DNA of 64,000 nt from NCBI GenBank assembly GCA_020284085.1, contig JACEVL010000206.1:857001-921000 (forward strand), given 5' to 3'. The stretch is from Aporrectodea caliginosa (taxonomy: Eukaryota > Annelida > Clitellata > Crassiclitellata > Lumbricidae). Below the pieces are notes generated by a model. That model did not search any database. It was not told the origin of the DNA and saw only the letters and a list, made by a program, of their open reading frames with translations. Position 1 is the stretch's first letter; the number at the start of each line of letters is the position of its first letter. A program made the translations under genes and the position numbers. Positions 36,559 through 48,605 of this stretch are shown piece after piece.

Positions 36559-37497
36559 TCGTCCATTGGATGGCATTAAACATTTAGTACTTTCCATTGT
36601 TTAACAATACCTTATTGCTGTCAAGACCGTTGACGTCGATCTAAACGTGTTGTTTATCATCAGTCATTAACCGCGTAATTATGGTTTTTATATAGAGCGT
36701 TATTGACACTTTAAAAGGTGTCGAAGCAGAGCCTTATATTCAAATATAAATGTACTAATACATTGTTATTAAGTGTTTATTTATTAATTAAGTGTTTTTA
36801 ACAGTTCAATCGTAATTATAACTGCAAATTTATATACCGCCACTTCAAGAGAGACTAATCATAGGCACTCCCGACTTAACACAATGAAATGACGATCTAA
36901 CAGAAAGGTCTTCAAACCAGTATGCGAATAGTAAAAAAATAACTGCGGGATTAGACGTTGATTTGCGTGCAGTTTGGGTGTGAAATGTAGACTTTACTAT
37001 GGGATCCTAAAAAAGACTAGAGGGGTTGAACCCCCCAACCACCCCCCCTCCCCCTCAATTCCCACCCTGCTTCAAACTTGTCAGGAAAGAGGCAAATAAA
37101 AGAGAGGCTGCGAAGCTTTTGTCGCAGGGTGTCAGGCAGTTTGTCCCAGGATTATCATAGGGCCGACTACAACAAAACTCTTGTGCTGGTTCGTGGAAGT
37201 CCGGACCAGTGCAACAACCAAGTTGCCTTGCGTGGCAGTGCGGAGAGATCAGCGGCCAGGTATGGAAGATACTTACAGTCATAGCTCCTTGATTGTACTT
37301 AAAAGATGGAGCAGAGCCTGCTAGGCAATTATTGCGCATGAGCATCAAGATCTTAAACTCCATGCGCTTTAGCATAGGTATACGGGCCTAACCAGTGCAG
37401 AACCATCGACGTGAACCTGGATTGTATGGCCTATTTAGTTGCCACAAAGAGCTGGAGTGTCAACAATTTTACAGGTTACTAAGTACACGAATGCAGT

Positions 37498-37640
37498 GGG
37501 CATGGCGACCGATTGGTTAGAGCGCTCGGCCTGTAGCGTGGAGAGTACGGGTTCGAGCCTTGTCTCAAGCGCTTACGGTGTAGGAACGTTGAGGAAGTCC
37601 TTGATGGACAATTGTTCAGCGCCATCGATGGATGTTAGGT
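37498..37640 (+). mobile_element. tRNA-derived SINE (second tRNA type)
   Basis: GGCGACCGATTGGTTAGAGC, then GGGTTCGAGCCTTG, CTTACGGTGTAGGAACG, GAGGAAGTCCTTGATGGACA and a GCGCCATCGATG end. Same family at 46555 (+) and 55030 (-). Confidence 0.85.
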
Positions 37641-37664
37641 CATTAGATAATAATTATTAATAAA

Positions 37665-37718
37665 CGCGTAATAATGATAATAATAATAATGATGATAATG
37701 ATAATGATAATGATAATG

Positions 37719-37815
<97 letters not shown>

Positions 37816-37825
37816 TAACCACAAA
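37665..37825. repeat. (AAT)n/(GATAAT)n microsatellite
   Basis: AAT with GATAAT units at the left. Confidence 0.96.
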
Positions 37826-37830
37826 TATAT

Positions 37831-37846
37831 GTAGCTATGATCCTTT

Positions 37847-37882
<36 letters not shown>

Positions 37883-37921
37883 TACTATTATTATTACTAT
37901 TATTAAAAGGATCATAGCTAC
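37831..37921. repeat. 91-bp hairpin-forming inverted repeat
   Basis: GTAGCTATGATCCTTTTAAT at 37831 and its exact complement ATTAAAAGGATCATAGCTAC at 37902-37921; the inner parts are AAT on the left and ATT on the right, so nearly the whole segment can pair. Confidence 0.92.
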
Positions 37922-38058
37922 CTCTGGAAAAAAATAAGCATTGAATAACGAAGTATTGTTACATTAATTTTATACTCGAATTATAATGCTCTGTTTCGAC
38001 ACCTTTTAAACGCAGTACTAACAATCTATAATAAATTCACCATTTGCATCTAATCGAT

Positions 38059-38149
38059 AGTTTGACAAGAGCTGTATTATGCCAAAAACTAATCTTTGTC
38101 GGCGGCAACGGCCTATGTTGTCATAAGCTGCCGTTAAACTGTGGACACA
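38059..38149 (+). repeat. Family B short retroposon with 12-bp target duplication
   Basis: CATCTAATCGAT at 38047-38058 and 38150-38161. The 91-bp insert has GAGCTGTATTATGCCAAAAA, the hairpin AACGGC...GCCGTT and AAACTGTGGACA. Confidence 0.92.
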
Positions 38150-38214
38150 CATCTAATCGATGAACTGTAAATATGCGCATATTACACCGATGTATTAACA
38201 ATGCTACTACTTCT

Positions 38215-38400
38215 ACGAATAATAATACAAATAATAATAGTAAGTAGCAGTAACAGTAACAGTAACAGTAGTAGTACCAGCAGCAGCAGCAGAAGCAGCA
38301 GCAGCAGCTGCAGCAGCAGTAGCAACAGTAACAGCAGTAATTTTACATAAAACTAAGAATATAAATAATAATAACAATATTTGTAATATTTGCAATAACA
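38215..38400. repeat. (AAT)/(CAG)/(TAG) short tracts
   Basis: CAGCAGCAGCAG at 38278-38300 between AGTAAC units. 38405-38720 holds nothing I recognise. Confidence 0.85.
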
Positions 38401-38759
38401 TAACAACACTGTATTTGTAAAAACAATTGCAGCACTTAATTCATAATTTCTATCCACAACCATCAGCGAAACTGGTGTGAGAAGCAAACTCAGCATCGGT
38501 GTGGCCGACCTAAATCAAATAGGGATGAGGGGGAGGGTCTTGCCCAGACCGCTAACCTCCTCACTAAATTGCCCTTCGCCTGGTGACCTTTAATTTGGGA
38601 AGTTACAAACTCAGGCGCCCTTAATCTGACATGCTAAATTACGCAGATCTCCAGGACTAGTATACACTCTGCAGCCAGAACTGTATCGGATTTCCAAAAC
38701 AGCTGAGACGGTTCATACATACATACATTATACATATACAGTATAAATAAATATATATG

Positions 38760-38787
38760 TATATACATATATGTGTGTGTGTGTGTG

Positions 38788-38850
<63 letters not shown>

Positions 38851-38855
38851 TGTGA
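38760..38855. repeat. (GT)n microsatellite
   Basis: About 80 bp of GT with one interruption. Confidence 0.97.
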
Positions 38856-38899
38856 GGACAATTTTTATAGCTCATGATTCAGCACATTATATCAATGCA

Positions 38900-39060
38900 A
38901 TCTAATGTATGCTGGATAGATCATATAATTGAGGACATAACATCAATCGTATTAACACTAAGGGTAGCGAAGGACTTGACGAATGAGCGAGGACAATTGA
39001 GACCATTTATTCGTACCAATCGCCGCTAAATGGCTGGCGTCATGAACTGAAGAGGACTTT
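38900..39060 (+). mobile_element. RTE-like LINE 3' fragment
   Basis: TGGATAGATCATATAATTGA, GGACATAACATCAATCG, CATTTATTCGTACCAATCGC: a degraded copy of the segment at 255-411. Confidence 0.7.
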
Positions 39061-39205
39061 TAAATGCATTCATAGATGAGCTCCCAAGTCCCAACTGATT
39101 ATAATTATGTATTATTATGTATGTGTATAAGAGCGTGTGAAATATGTATAGGCCTACGTACGTGTGCGAATATACATAGATATAGGTGTATATGTGTAAA
39201 CATGT

Positions 39206-39640
<435 letters not shown>

Positions 39641-39789
39641 TATTTATATACGTTATATAATTATAGTATATATAACTATATTTAAAGTGTATATATATAC
39701 CACATCCTTGTACTGTCAAAGTGTTAAATTATCTGTCCTGAAATAAATCTACCAGATGTTGTGTAAAAACATTCATCAATCTTGTGACT

Positions 39790-40150
39790 GCAGATGAAAT
39801 GGTGATGCTGCATTTCTAGGTTCATCCTCCTCCGTTCTGCCTGTCTCTCTCTGCCTCTGCAACCGATCGTTCGACCGCATCCGTCGTTCCATCCTCCGAA
39901 CCACAGATGTCGCTACTTCCGGAAGTAGTCCGTGACAAGCCCCCGCCGATCCTTGCAGGGAAGTTGCATCAACGCACGAAACGACAGATCTGTCTGCGAG
40001 ATCTATCCAGTAAGTGAAGCAAGTGGAAGTTGCGTTGGAGGGTTTGGATTGGTGTATTGTATCATTTAAATTGTAATTGTAAATACGACGTTTTATATAG
40101 CTATAGGAAGGATTATATGCAGTGGTTTTAATGTCGTCTTAACCACTCCA
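39790..40150. other. Unique region, nothing recognised
   Basis: Contains CCGGAAGTAGTCCGTGAC and a small pyrimidine-rich part. No frame, repeat or RNA gene identified. Confidence 0.25.
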
Positions 40151-40154
40151 AACT

Positions 40155-40330
40155 GTCACGTTATGTTATAATACGCTATGTTATGTTATGTTATGTTATG
40201 TTATGTTATGTTATGTTATGTTATGTTATGTTATGTTATGTATGAGCACTTCTTATAGCGCCCCTTTAGATTTCTACTCAGAGGCACTCCCGACTACAAC
40301 GCGGACACTGAATCGGAGTTTCACGATAAC
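40155..40330 (-). mobile_element. SINE 3' fragment with (TTATG)n tail
   Basis: About 85 bp of TTATG units directly abut ATGAGCACTTCTTATAGCGC and CCGACTACAACGCGGACAC of the SINE seen at 36256; here the tail unit is a pentanucleotide. Confidence 0.85.
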
Positions 40331-40489
40331 AAAATTTAATATAATTTACGTTATGTTATATTAAATTCCCAACAAAACAGTACTTGTTTCGAGATGTCTG
40401 CTTCACCTAGCCATGCATTCGCCTCATATTATGCCCAAGTCGCTAACAATTCATGCCCATGGTTGCCTTTCACACATGCTTGAGGGCCT

Positions 40490-40640
40490 GGTCTTCTTCT
40501 GCTTCTGCTTCTCCTACTCCTTTCTTCTGCTTCTGCTTCTGCTTCTCCTCCTCCTCTTCCTCCTCTTCTCCTCTTCCTCCTCATTCTCCTCCTCCTCTTC
40601 CTCTACTTCTACTTCATCTTTATTAGATTTGTAGCGCTTA
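40490..40640. repeat. Polypyrimidine tract
   Basis: TCTTCTGCTTCTGC then CTCCTC-rich DNA of about 130 bp. Confidence 0.88.
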
Positions 40641-40699
40641 CGAAAACTAATGACTGTGACTATGATTATGACTGCGATTTGTGTCCACTGAGATAGGCT

Positions 40700-40785
40700 G
40701 TGTAATAAGAAATATGATTAGTGTCGCCCTCCCTCTTTACCCAGACTTAGGACTGGCACTACCTGAGTGCGATTAGTGGCCGAGT
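40700..40785 (-). repeat. Family A short retroposon
   Basis: GATTAGTGTCGCCCTCCC, CCCAGACTTAGGACTGGCAC, TTAGTGGCCGAGTTG. 40790-41145 contains no recognised gene. Confidence 0.7.
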
Positions 40786-41154
40786 TGCCCTACTGTTTCG
40801 TTCGATTCTCTTAAACGACTGCTAAGCTGGAAGTTGTAACAACGGCAAGTGGTAAATGGTTGGTTGGATGAGCCAGGCCCTTGCACCACGTGGGTGGTAA
40901 CAGATAAGAGAGAGTTTGTGCTAATGTTCCGTTTATGTAGCAAGTTTAATTAATAAAATTTAATCAATGAAAACGACAAAGGAAGCCTGGCTTTTATCAG
41001 TACCTGCCATAGGGAAGTCTCGCATCGTATACCGTTAAAACAACGAGACTGAACAGTTGTACGTAATATCCACTGAGATGTATGAACGAAATGCTGCTAT
41101 CACACGGTCGTGGAATATTCAAGGATCTGATGTGTAATCGAGCAGCCTATTGCA

Positions 41155-41390
41155 TGTATGTATGTATGAGCACTTGTTATAGCGCCCCTTCAAGATTTCT
41201 ACTCAGAGGTGCTCCCGACTACAGCACGGACGCTGAATCGGAGTTTCACGCCGAAGCGCATGAGCAATTCCGAGTAAAGGACTTGCCCAGGGTCCCTATA
41301 CACGGCGGCTTGAGGTGGATTCGAACCCGCAACCCTCCAGCTGCAAGGCACCGAACATACCCCTACACCACCGCGCCCCACATGCGAGAG
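41155..41390 (-). mobile_element. tRNA-derived SINE, full length
   Basis: Same SINE as 36256-36474, about 90% alike: tail TATGTATGAGC at 41158, body, and head CACCACCGCGCCCCAC at 41366. Confidence 0.88.
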
Positions 41391-41439
41391 ACAGTGACCC
41401 ATTGTGCAACGTATGTATATATGTATTATATATGATTAT

Positions 41440-41695
41440 ATCGGGGGGGGGGGATAGCGCATTAGATAACACATTGGCATAGAGAGTGAGAAGTACCGAG
41501 ATCGAGCCCCGTAGGCGGACATGCTTTGTTGGCCTGCTATTAGCGCAGTGTATTGCAGGCTGTCTGTTCTGTTAGTAGTTAAGATTTATGTCTTCTGTCA
41601 TTTGTGTTCTTGTGAATTGCATAACTGTAGGCCTACACTGTAACCGGTTGCGGTTTGTCAACTGGATTGTTTCAATAATGAATATTATTAATATT
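41440..41695 (+). mobile_element. tRNA-derived SINE, full length
   Basis: GATAGCGCATTAGATAACAC, GAGATCGAGCCCCG, the body GGCTGTCTGTTCTGTTAGTA, the end CCGGTTGCGGTTTGTCAAC and an (ATT) tail. Same subfamily as 7305-7560. Confidence 0.87.
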
Positions 41696-41704
41696 ATTAT
41701 ATCT

Positions 41705-41985
41705 ATATAATTATATTGTATTGTATTTGAAAATTTGTAAAGCGCCTCTTACAGCATAAGCTATTCAGAGGCGTTCTCAACGTGAAAGCCCCGAGGGAAT
41801 AAAAAGGTTATCAAGCAGCAGGCAGATGAGGGAAAGACCCAGGCCAAAATCTTAAAGCGTTTAAAGGGGAAGGTCATTCCAATAGTTCACAAAGACGTGA
41901 TGTTGGGCCATAGTGCAGTCCTTGCCCGAGGGACAAAGAGATGAAGACGGTCTAGAGAGCGGAGAGGACGAAGAGAAACAGTAGA
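41705..41985 (-). mobile_element. CR1/L2-like LINE 3' end
   Basis: ATTGTATTGTATTTG (tail), AAAGCGCCTCTTACAGC, GGTCATTCCAATAGTTCAC, GACGGTCTAGAGAGCGGAGA. On the minus strand this is the RLYR-type C-terminal end. Confidence 0.8.
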
Positions 41986-41989
41986 GTAT

Positions 41990-42395
41990 AGTGTGTATGT
42001 ACTGTGTGTGTTTGTGTATTATGTAACATTGTATACATGCATGTGTATGTATGTATGTATGCATTTATGTACATATGCATCTATGAACGTATGTATGTAT
42101 GTATGTTTGCATGCTTGTATGCATGTATGTATATATGTAAGTATTATGCTTGTATGCTTGTATGTTTGTATATATGTATGTGCATATGCATATATGTTTT
42201 CATATATATGTATATAATTATGTTTGCATATATGTATGTATGCATGCATGTATGTGTGTATGAACGTGTATGTATGTGTGTAATGTCCGTGTGTATCTAT
42301 GTAATTATGGTATCTATGTGTGCATGTATGGATCAATGATTGTTTATAATATATATACGTATATGTATAGGTATGTATACAAGTATCTGGAAATT
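41990..42395. repeat. Degenerate (ATGT)n tract
   Basis: TATGTATG with GCATG and TGTG variants. 42400-42660 has no recognised gene. Confidence 0.9.
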
Positions 42396-42664
42396 TCTAT
42401 AGAGCCTATTTGGGGTTTACTGCGTAAGGTAATCAGACGATAGCCGTCGTTTGACAGTGCCTTTCGCAGTGCAGTACCAGGTCCGTTGGTCCGTTGTGGA
42501 GAGGGCATAGAGTTCAGAGGGCGCCCCTAGAGTACCCTTCTTCCACCTGGTCCATTTTTTCAGACTGCTTTTGATGCGACGCTTCATTCTTAAACAAATT
42601 ACATCAGAGGATGTCAATCATCCCATGTCGTTTGTTAATCACCGGACAGCTGCAGACCGTATAG

Positions 42665-42950
42665 CCTGTGTGTATGTCTCTGTGTCTATGTCTCTGTGTG
42701 TCTACCTGTGTCTGTGTGTGTCTGTCTGTCTGTCTCACGCTCTCTGTATCTCTGTATGTCTCTGTCTGTCTGTCTGTCTCTGTCTGTTTGTGTTTGTCTT
42801 TGTCTGTCTCTGTTTGTTTGTTTCTGTTTGTCTCTCTCTGTCTCTGTTTGTCTCTGTCTGTCTCTGTCTGTCTCTGTCTGTCTCTGTCTCTGTCTCTGTC
42901 TCTGCCTCTGTCTCTGTCTCTCTCTGTCTCTCTGTCTCTGTCTCTGTCTC

Positions 42951-43042
<92 letters not shown>
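42665..43042. repeat. (TCTG)n/(TC)n microsatellite
   Basis: Degenerate TCTG/TTTG units, a perfect TCTG run (42947-43005) and a (TC)n end. 43045-43370 is unique with no recognised exon. Confidence 0.95.
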
Positions 43043-43043
<1 letters not shown>

Positions 43044-43488
43044 GTTGCGGCTAGCAACAGGTGCTTGCTATCTGGCCACAGTCCAATTACAAAGTCTGCA
43101 GTGTATGAGAGAGGAGACCCTGGTTGCTGGTTTTCTTACGACCCTTGTTCGTCCTGCTATGCTTTGATCTGCGAATAGCTCCACTGTTCCGGCGTCTAAA
43201 AGCAACGATCCGTTTCATCCTATTTTCACTTCTACAGACTTTTTGTAATCGAGATCATAGACCCCGTGTGAAAACCAGAACGAGAGATTTCTCTCTCCAG
43301 TTTAATGATCACCAACGATTCCATTTTCTATCCAGACCGATAATGCGAAATGATTCCAGTCCTGTATGTGTATAATAGAACTATGCATGCATGTATGTTT
43401 GTTTCAATTGTTTGTATGTATGCAGGTAGGTAGGCAGGTACATGTATGTATGGTATGTATGTAGGTATGAATGTATGCATGTATGTGT

Positions 43489-44430
43489 CAGAGATGGGTA
43501 ACTAATCGATTAGATGCTAATCGATTAGCTAATCGATTAGACAAACAGCTAATTCTAATTCTAATCGATTAGCTGTCATCTGATGCTAATTCTAATTCTA
43601 ATCGATTAGCAATTTTCAGCTAATTCTAATCGAAAATCGATTAGCTGATCGATTAGATGTGTGAAAATTAAGCTGAGAACGCATTCATTAAGAATGAGTT
43701 TATTAATATTGAGTTTTCAAGAATTCCTTACTTAATTATTTATCTGAAGGCTGTTTCAAACCTGCAATGATCTGCTCATGGTTATCTGTCCATTCTGCTC
43801 ATGCAACACTGAAAGATTTGCATGTCTTCATGTTCTTCATCTACAGCATCACTGTGTTCCTGCAACCTCAGCTGCTATGGAACGCGTATTTAGTTTTGTG
43901 GCTATATGGTAAACGCTAGGCGCTGTAGGCTAAGTGATGCACTGATTCAAGACATGCTAATTGCAAAATGCAATAGTGAACCTATGCAGTAGCAATGTCA
44001 ATAATTTCAGCATGTATTGACCGATGTGGTGTTGCTTGCTGGCTTTTGGACTGTTCTCACACATATCAGTTGTGCAGCTTTAGATATTGTAATAGGCTAC
44101 AGCTTTAGCCATTGTACGTAATAGGCTACAGATATATTAAGCATTGTAATTGGCCAAAGCTTTAGGTATTGTAATAGGCTACAACAACTTGCTGTAGTAG
44201 CTTGCTGTGCTTTTATTACAATTTGACAAATTCATGAAGCAAATATATGTATCGAACAATCGATTATCGAAATCTAATTCTAATTGCTAATCGATTAGCT
44301 GCTGCTCATTCTAATTCTAATCGATTAGCTAAAACTTTTTGCTAATTCTAATTCTAATCAATTAGCAAATTTCAGGAGCTAATTCTAATTCTAATCGATT
44401 AGCAGTTTTAGCTAATCGTACCCATCTCTG
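43489..44430 (+). mobile_element. hAT-superfamily transposon remnant, 942 bp
   Basis: Termini CAGAGATGGGTA and TACCCATCTCTG are inverted; GTATGTGT flanks both sides (43481-43488 and 44431-44438), the 8-bp duplication of hAT. Inside, CVPATSAAMERVFSFV and, in a shifted frame, RRCRLSDALIQDMLIAKCN are the hAT C-terminal dimerisation motif (43840-43990). The rest of the transposase is deleted. Subterminal parts hold many GCTAATTCTAATTCTAATCG units with TAATCGATTA palindromes. Confidence 0.92.
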
Positions 44431-44437
44431 GTATGTG

Positions 44438-44755
44438 TGTAGGCATCTAAGTATGTATGTTTGTATGTATGCAAGCATGTATGTATGTAAGTATGTATGT
44501 ATGTATGTATGTATGTTTGTATGGTTGTATGCATATATATATATATGCATGCATGTATGCATGCATGCATGCATGTATGTATGTATGTATGTATGTTTGT
44601 TTGTTTGTTTGTATGTGTGTGTATGTGTGCATGTATATAATTATGTATGCATGTATGTAGGCCTATGCATGTTTGCATGTATGTATATATGCATGTATGT
44701 ATGGTTGTGTGTATGTATGTAAATATGTGTCTATGTATGTATGTGTGTATGTGCT
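44438..44755. repeat. (ATGT)n tract continued
   Basis: It continues the ATGT DNA at 43370-43488 that the hAT element split. Confidence 0.9.
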
Positions 44756-44859
44756 GCTGCTTTTATCGAGCGCATTTTCATAAATCTGTCGAAAGCTTTG
44801 TGAACATGGCTACATGTCTATGGGAGTCGTTGGTTAATAAAATTTAATAAAACTGTTCT

Positions 44860-44905
44860 TGTTAGACACCTTCAGAACGTTATTGTCCGGCCTTATAAGA
44901 GAAGC
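44860..44905 (-). repeat. M2 module
   Basis: TGTTAGACACCTTCAGAACG then GGCCTTATAAGAG. Confidence 0.5.
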
Positions 44906-44954
44906 GTCCGCAACTGATCATTAGTTAACATGTCAGGAGTAAAAAATTTGGTTC

Positions 44955-45115
44955 GTGATTTCTGTTCCACCAGCAACCCACTAGCCAACTGAGCTATAAT
45001 GAGTACATTGACCGTACACTGTCGGTTGGAAGATTAGACGGTGAGGGAGAGGATTGACCAACCGCCCTCATATGCCGAGGCCAAGAAAATAAAATCGCTA
45101 ACCTTCATACCCAGG
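44955..45115 (+). mobile_element. SINE, 3' two thirds
   Basis: GATTTCTGTTCCACCAGCAA, CTATAATGAGTACATTGACC, TATGCCGAGGCCAAGAAAAT. Confidence 0.75.
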
Positions 45116-45149
45116 GCTTGTTAGTTTTATTTGGTTTTATTTGGTTTGT

Positions 45150-45256
45150 TGCTGGTTAACGACACTGTGTCATTACAAATATGATTTGCGTCGCCCTCTT
45201 TCTTTCTCCAGACTTAGGACTGACACTGTCAGATTACAAGCAGTGGCAGAGTTTTC
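45150..45256 (-). repeat. Family A short retroposon
   Basis: GTTAACGACACTGTGTCATT, TTGCGTCGCCCTCTTTC, CCAGACTTAGGACTGACAC, GCAGTGGCAGAGTTTT. Confidence 0.8.
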
Positions 45257-45361
45257 CATTATTTTCTGTTTTTTTATAGGGCAAATATCAGGCTTAAAAG
45301 TGGTTTGTACTTGTGTATTTATTTCGACCAGTTGTTGTGTACCCAATTACTCTTGCGTGTG

Positions 45362-45440
45362 TGTCCACAGTTTAACGGCAGCTTATGACAACATAGGCCG
45401 TTTCCGCCGACAAAGATTAGTTTTGGCATATTACAGCTCT
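45362..45440 (-). repeat. Family B short retroposon
   Basis: TCCACAGTTTAACGGCAGC ... TTTGGCATATTACAGCTC. M2-like modules lie at 45270, 45505 and 45885 (TTTATAG.GC ... TTAAAAAAGGTGTCT), and family C-like TTTAACGATATC at 45706. Confidence 0.85.
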
Positions 45441-46084
45441 TTTCAATTAGCTTATGGTGCAAATTTATATGATCTAATTATTCTTGCACACTTTGAACTC
45501 GTATTTATAGGGCCTCTGCAAAGTTTAAAAAAGGTTTTTAAGAGGCTACTCTTTTCTTCACCCGCTACTGTTGCATGCGATTTGTGTGCTTTGTACATTG
45601 GTGCCTTGTGTGCTATGATAGAGGCACAACTTCATCTCTATCTTAGGCAAGATTTGATTGGCTGTCACCGTTCCTATTGCATAATACAGGTCTGATGGAT
45701 TCAGAGTTTAACGATATCTTATACAAAGGCCGTTGAAGTCGGCAGACATTGTTTATAGTATAATCCAGCATTAATTATAGTACTGTACCGTTCTCCTGTT
45801 GTTTTTATTATAGGTGTGTAATTGTGCAATTACTTCCAGCAGTTGTCATCATTCGTATTAAATTTACACTGTATACTCTCTACTCTTATTTATAGTGCCA
45901 TTGAAAAGCTTAAAAAAGGTGTCTTAGAGACTCTTCACACGCCGTTGTTGCATGCGATTCGTGTGCTTTGTACAGAGATGCTTTATGTGTTATAATAGAG
46001 GCACAACTTAAATCTCTATCTTAAACAAGATTTGATTAGCTGTGTATAATATCGGTTGGATTAGATTGGATTAGATTATCTTAC

Positions 46085-46445
46085 ATATCGGTTGTATTGG
46101 ACGAGGCTTGCTCCACGAGTGCAGTTATATCACGTGATTTATGCTGTGGACAAATGTTTGACAGGCCACTGACGGATAGCAGGCAGCCAGCGAGTTATGA
46201 CGGGTGGGACGGCCGAGGTATATCTGTTCGGCATCAGGTGGCCTGGCATCCCTCTGGGGGGCGCCGGCGACTGCTATCTCCTACGGGCCATGTGCCGTTC
46301 CGTACAGTCATTGTTTGGAGTTATTGATGAGTGCACCGCCCCGTTTGGGGAAAATGGTTAATCGAAACTCGAGTACGATGAACGGGCTTTGGTGGATACG
46401 GACACTTCCCTAGAGTTTGGGGCGCAGGAGCCCTTCTCTGGAACG
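46085..46445. other. Unique GC-rich island, unassigned
   Basis: About 350 bp with CpG-rich GGGGGGCGCCGGCGACTGC. Frames of 60-76 codons have no recognisable content. Its nature is open. Confidence 0.25.
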
Positions 46446-46554
46446 TTGGATAAAAAATCGTCCAGTGAAATTGTTAAAAATAATTTTGTTTCACTTTTTT
46501 GTTTTATTTTTTATTTATTTTTTATTTTCTATACCTGAACTAACCGTATTTTCT

Positions 46555-46875
46555 TGGCAAGGTGCCCGATTGGCTAGAGCACTCGGTCTATAACACGAGG
46601 AGTATGGGTTCGACCCTTGCCAAAGACAGTTACTTTGTAGGGACCTTGAGCAAGTCCTTCACTGACAATTGCTCTGCTCCATCGATGTTCTGTCGTATAA
46701 TTGTCGTCTGCACTTCTGAACTTATATCAAATACAATTGTATGATACAATACAATTTGTATTGTATGAATTGCAGTTGTATTTTAATGTATTGTTTCAAA
46801 CACAATTGTATTGTATTATTATTTTCAAATACAATTGCATTGTATTGTATTGTTCAAATACAATTGTATTGTATT
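46555..46875 (+). mobile_element. tRNA-derived SINE with ACAATTGTATTGTATT tail
   Basis: GGTGCCCGATTGGCTAGAGC, GGGTTCGACCCTTGCC, GAGCAAGTCCTTCACTGACA, CTGCTCCATCGATG, then 150 bp of TACAATTGTATTGTAT units, which contain inverted repeats and resemble the CR1/L2 tail. Confidence 0.82.
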
Positions 46876-46879
46876 ATAT

Positions 46880-47485
46880 TCCTTATTTCTTGTGTGCCTG
46901 ACCCGATAGATTTTCACTGGGCAACTGAAACAGATTATGATTGTTGAATGCGGTTTCAATCGAAGCGGCTGTTGATTGGAGACGTTATAGAAGTCAATGG
47001 ATTGATCTAGCTTAATTAGAGTTGCAGAGGTGTAAGATAAATATATTAATTATCAATCGTGCTTGAATTTTCTGGCCACCATTGCACTTTAGTTTCTGAT
47101 CGAAAGATACGCTATTCAAACTTGATTACTTTTTTTTAACACATTCATGTCATGTAAACTGCGTAAAAGACATGCCTTTAAATTGGAATACTTATTCAGG
47201 AAATGTTAAAATTATTCGTAAAATAACTTAACATTGCAGCACTAGAGCCCTACCCCGTCACTTGCGCCAACATCATCCAGAAACATCAACCACAAGTTTG
47301 CATGGATCATTTCATGCAACTGAAAAATACAGCAATACCCACACCTAGATATCTCTCATAATACGGCTTGCATAAGTGATGTCACTTAAGATGAGTCTTT
47401 TCACCACGCCTTCAACATACTTCTGTACCAATAATTCGTTTGCTGAGTGATAACATTGCGATCCCTTTTAAGTGGAAGTTCTAAG
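46880..47485. other. Unique AT-rich stretch
   Basis: No frame, repeat or RNA gene recognised. Confidence 0.3.
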
Positions 47486-47489
47486 CAAT

Positions 47490-47695
47490 CAGGCAGAAAT
47501 TTGGTTTGACATTTCTGCTCCAATTTCACCCCTAGCCAACTCAGGTACAATGAGTACACTGTCGATGGGAAGATGAGACGGCGAGGGAGAGGACTGGTCA
47601 CCCGACCTCATATGCCGAGGCTAAGAAAATGAAGTTGCTGACACTTCGTACCCATGACTGCCTCAGGGTTATCTTAAGGGATTGCTCTTCTTCTC
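47490..47695 (+). mobile_element. SINE, 3' two thirds
   Basis: AGGCAGAAATTTGG, ATTTCTGCTCCAATTTC, GATGGGAAGATGAGACGGCG, TATGCCGAGGCTAAGAAAAT. Confidence 0.75.
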
Positions 47696-47964
47696 TCAAT
47701 CTATGTAATCAGATGTGGCAATATCAACTGCTGTGAACGACAGGGCAATATATCTGTAAGTGAGGGCAAACATGTTTTTTCGATTCCAACTCAATTTATT
47801 TTTGGTCTGTCTTGCACGCACACAACCCAACAACAGCTGCAACTCCTCCTCTGGGTTTCTTGTGGGGGAGGCGGCTTTGATCTTATGGGGAAAAAACAAT
47901 CGTAATGTTTCTACGATGGATATTGTTCAGAGTGTGCTGTGTTGAACCTGGCAGGGTCAGATAG

Positions 47965-48605
47965 TCACATCTGATCACCTATTCCTCTCTGCATGGAACA
48001 ATCTGCCACCGGACATACGATCGTTAGCATCTTTAACAGTTTTCTAATCGTCTTAAGACATATGTGTTCAGTGATTCCTAGGTCGCCGTGCCGGAGTGCC
48101 CTTGTGAATGGATGGATGGATGTTTGGATAGATGGATAAATGAGTGGATGGATGAATGGTTGGATGAATGGATGGAATAACAATAGAATGGATGGATGGA
48201 TGAATGAATGAATGGATGGATGGTTGAATGGTTGGATTAATGGATGGAATAACGGTAACATGGATGGATGGATGGGTGGATGGTGTATGGATTAACGGTA
48301 GAATTGATGGATGGATTGGTAGATGGCGGATGGATGAATGAACGAATGGATGAATGGATGGATGCTTTAATGGATGGATTAACAGTAGAATGGATGGATG
48401 AATGAATGGATGAATTAAAGGTGGAATGGATGGATGGATGGATGGATGGATGGATGTATGTATGGATGGATGAATGGATATTGGCTGGGAGAATGGATGG
48501 ATGAATGGATGGTGGATGGATGGTGGATGGATGGATTGAAAGATGGATGGGTAGACTGGCTAGATGAATGGATGGATGGACGGGTGAATGGATAAATGGA
48601 TAAAA
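47965..48605 (+). mobile_element. CR1/L2-like LINE 3' end with (GGAT)n tail
   Basis: The frame FSAWNNLPPDIRSLASLTVF is the canonical end of CR1/L2-type polymerases. After GTGCCCTTGTGAATGGATGG the tail expands to about 490 bp of degenerate GGAT/GAAT units. Confidence 0.85.

Noticed and set aside
45141..45695. A 184-codon membrane-like protein
   Set aside because: The frame runs through a family A copy, an M2 module and a family B copy, so it is a chance frame over repeats.
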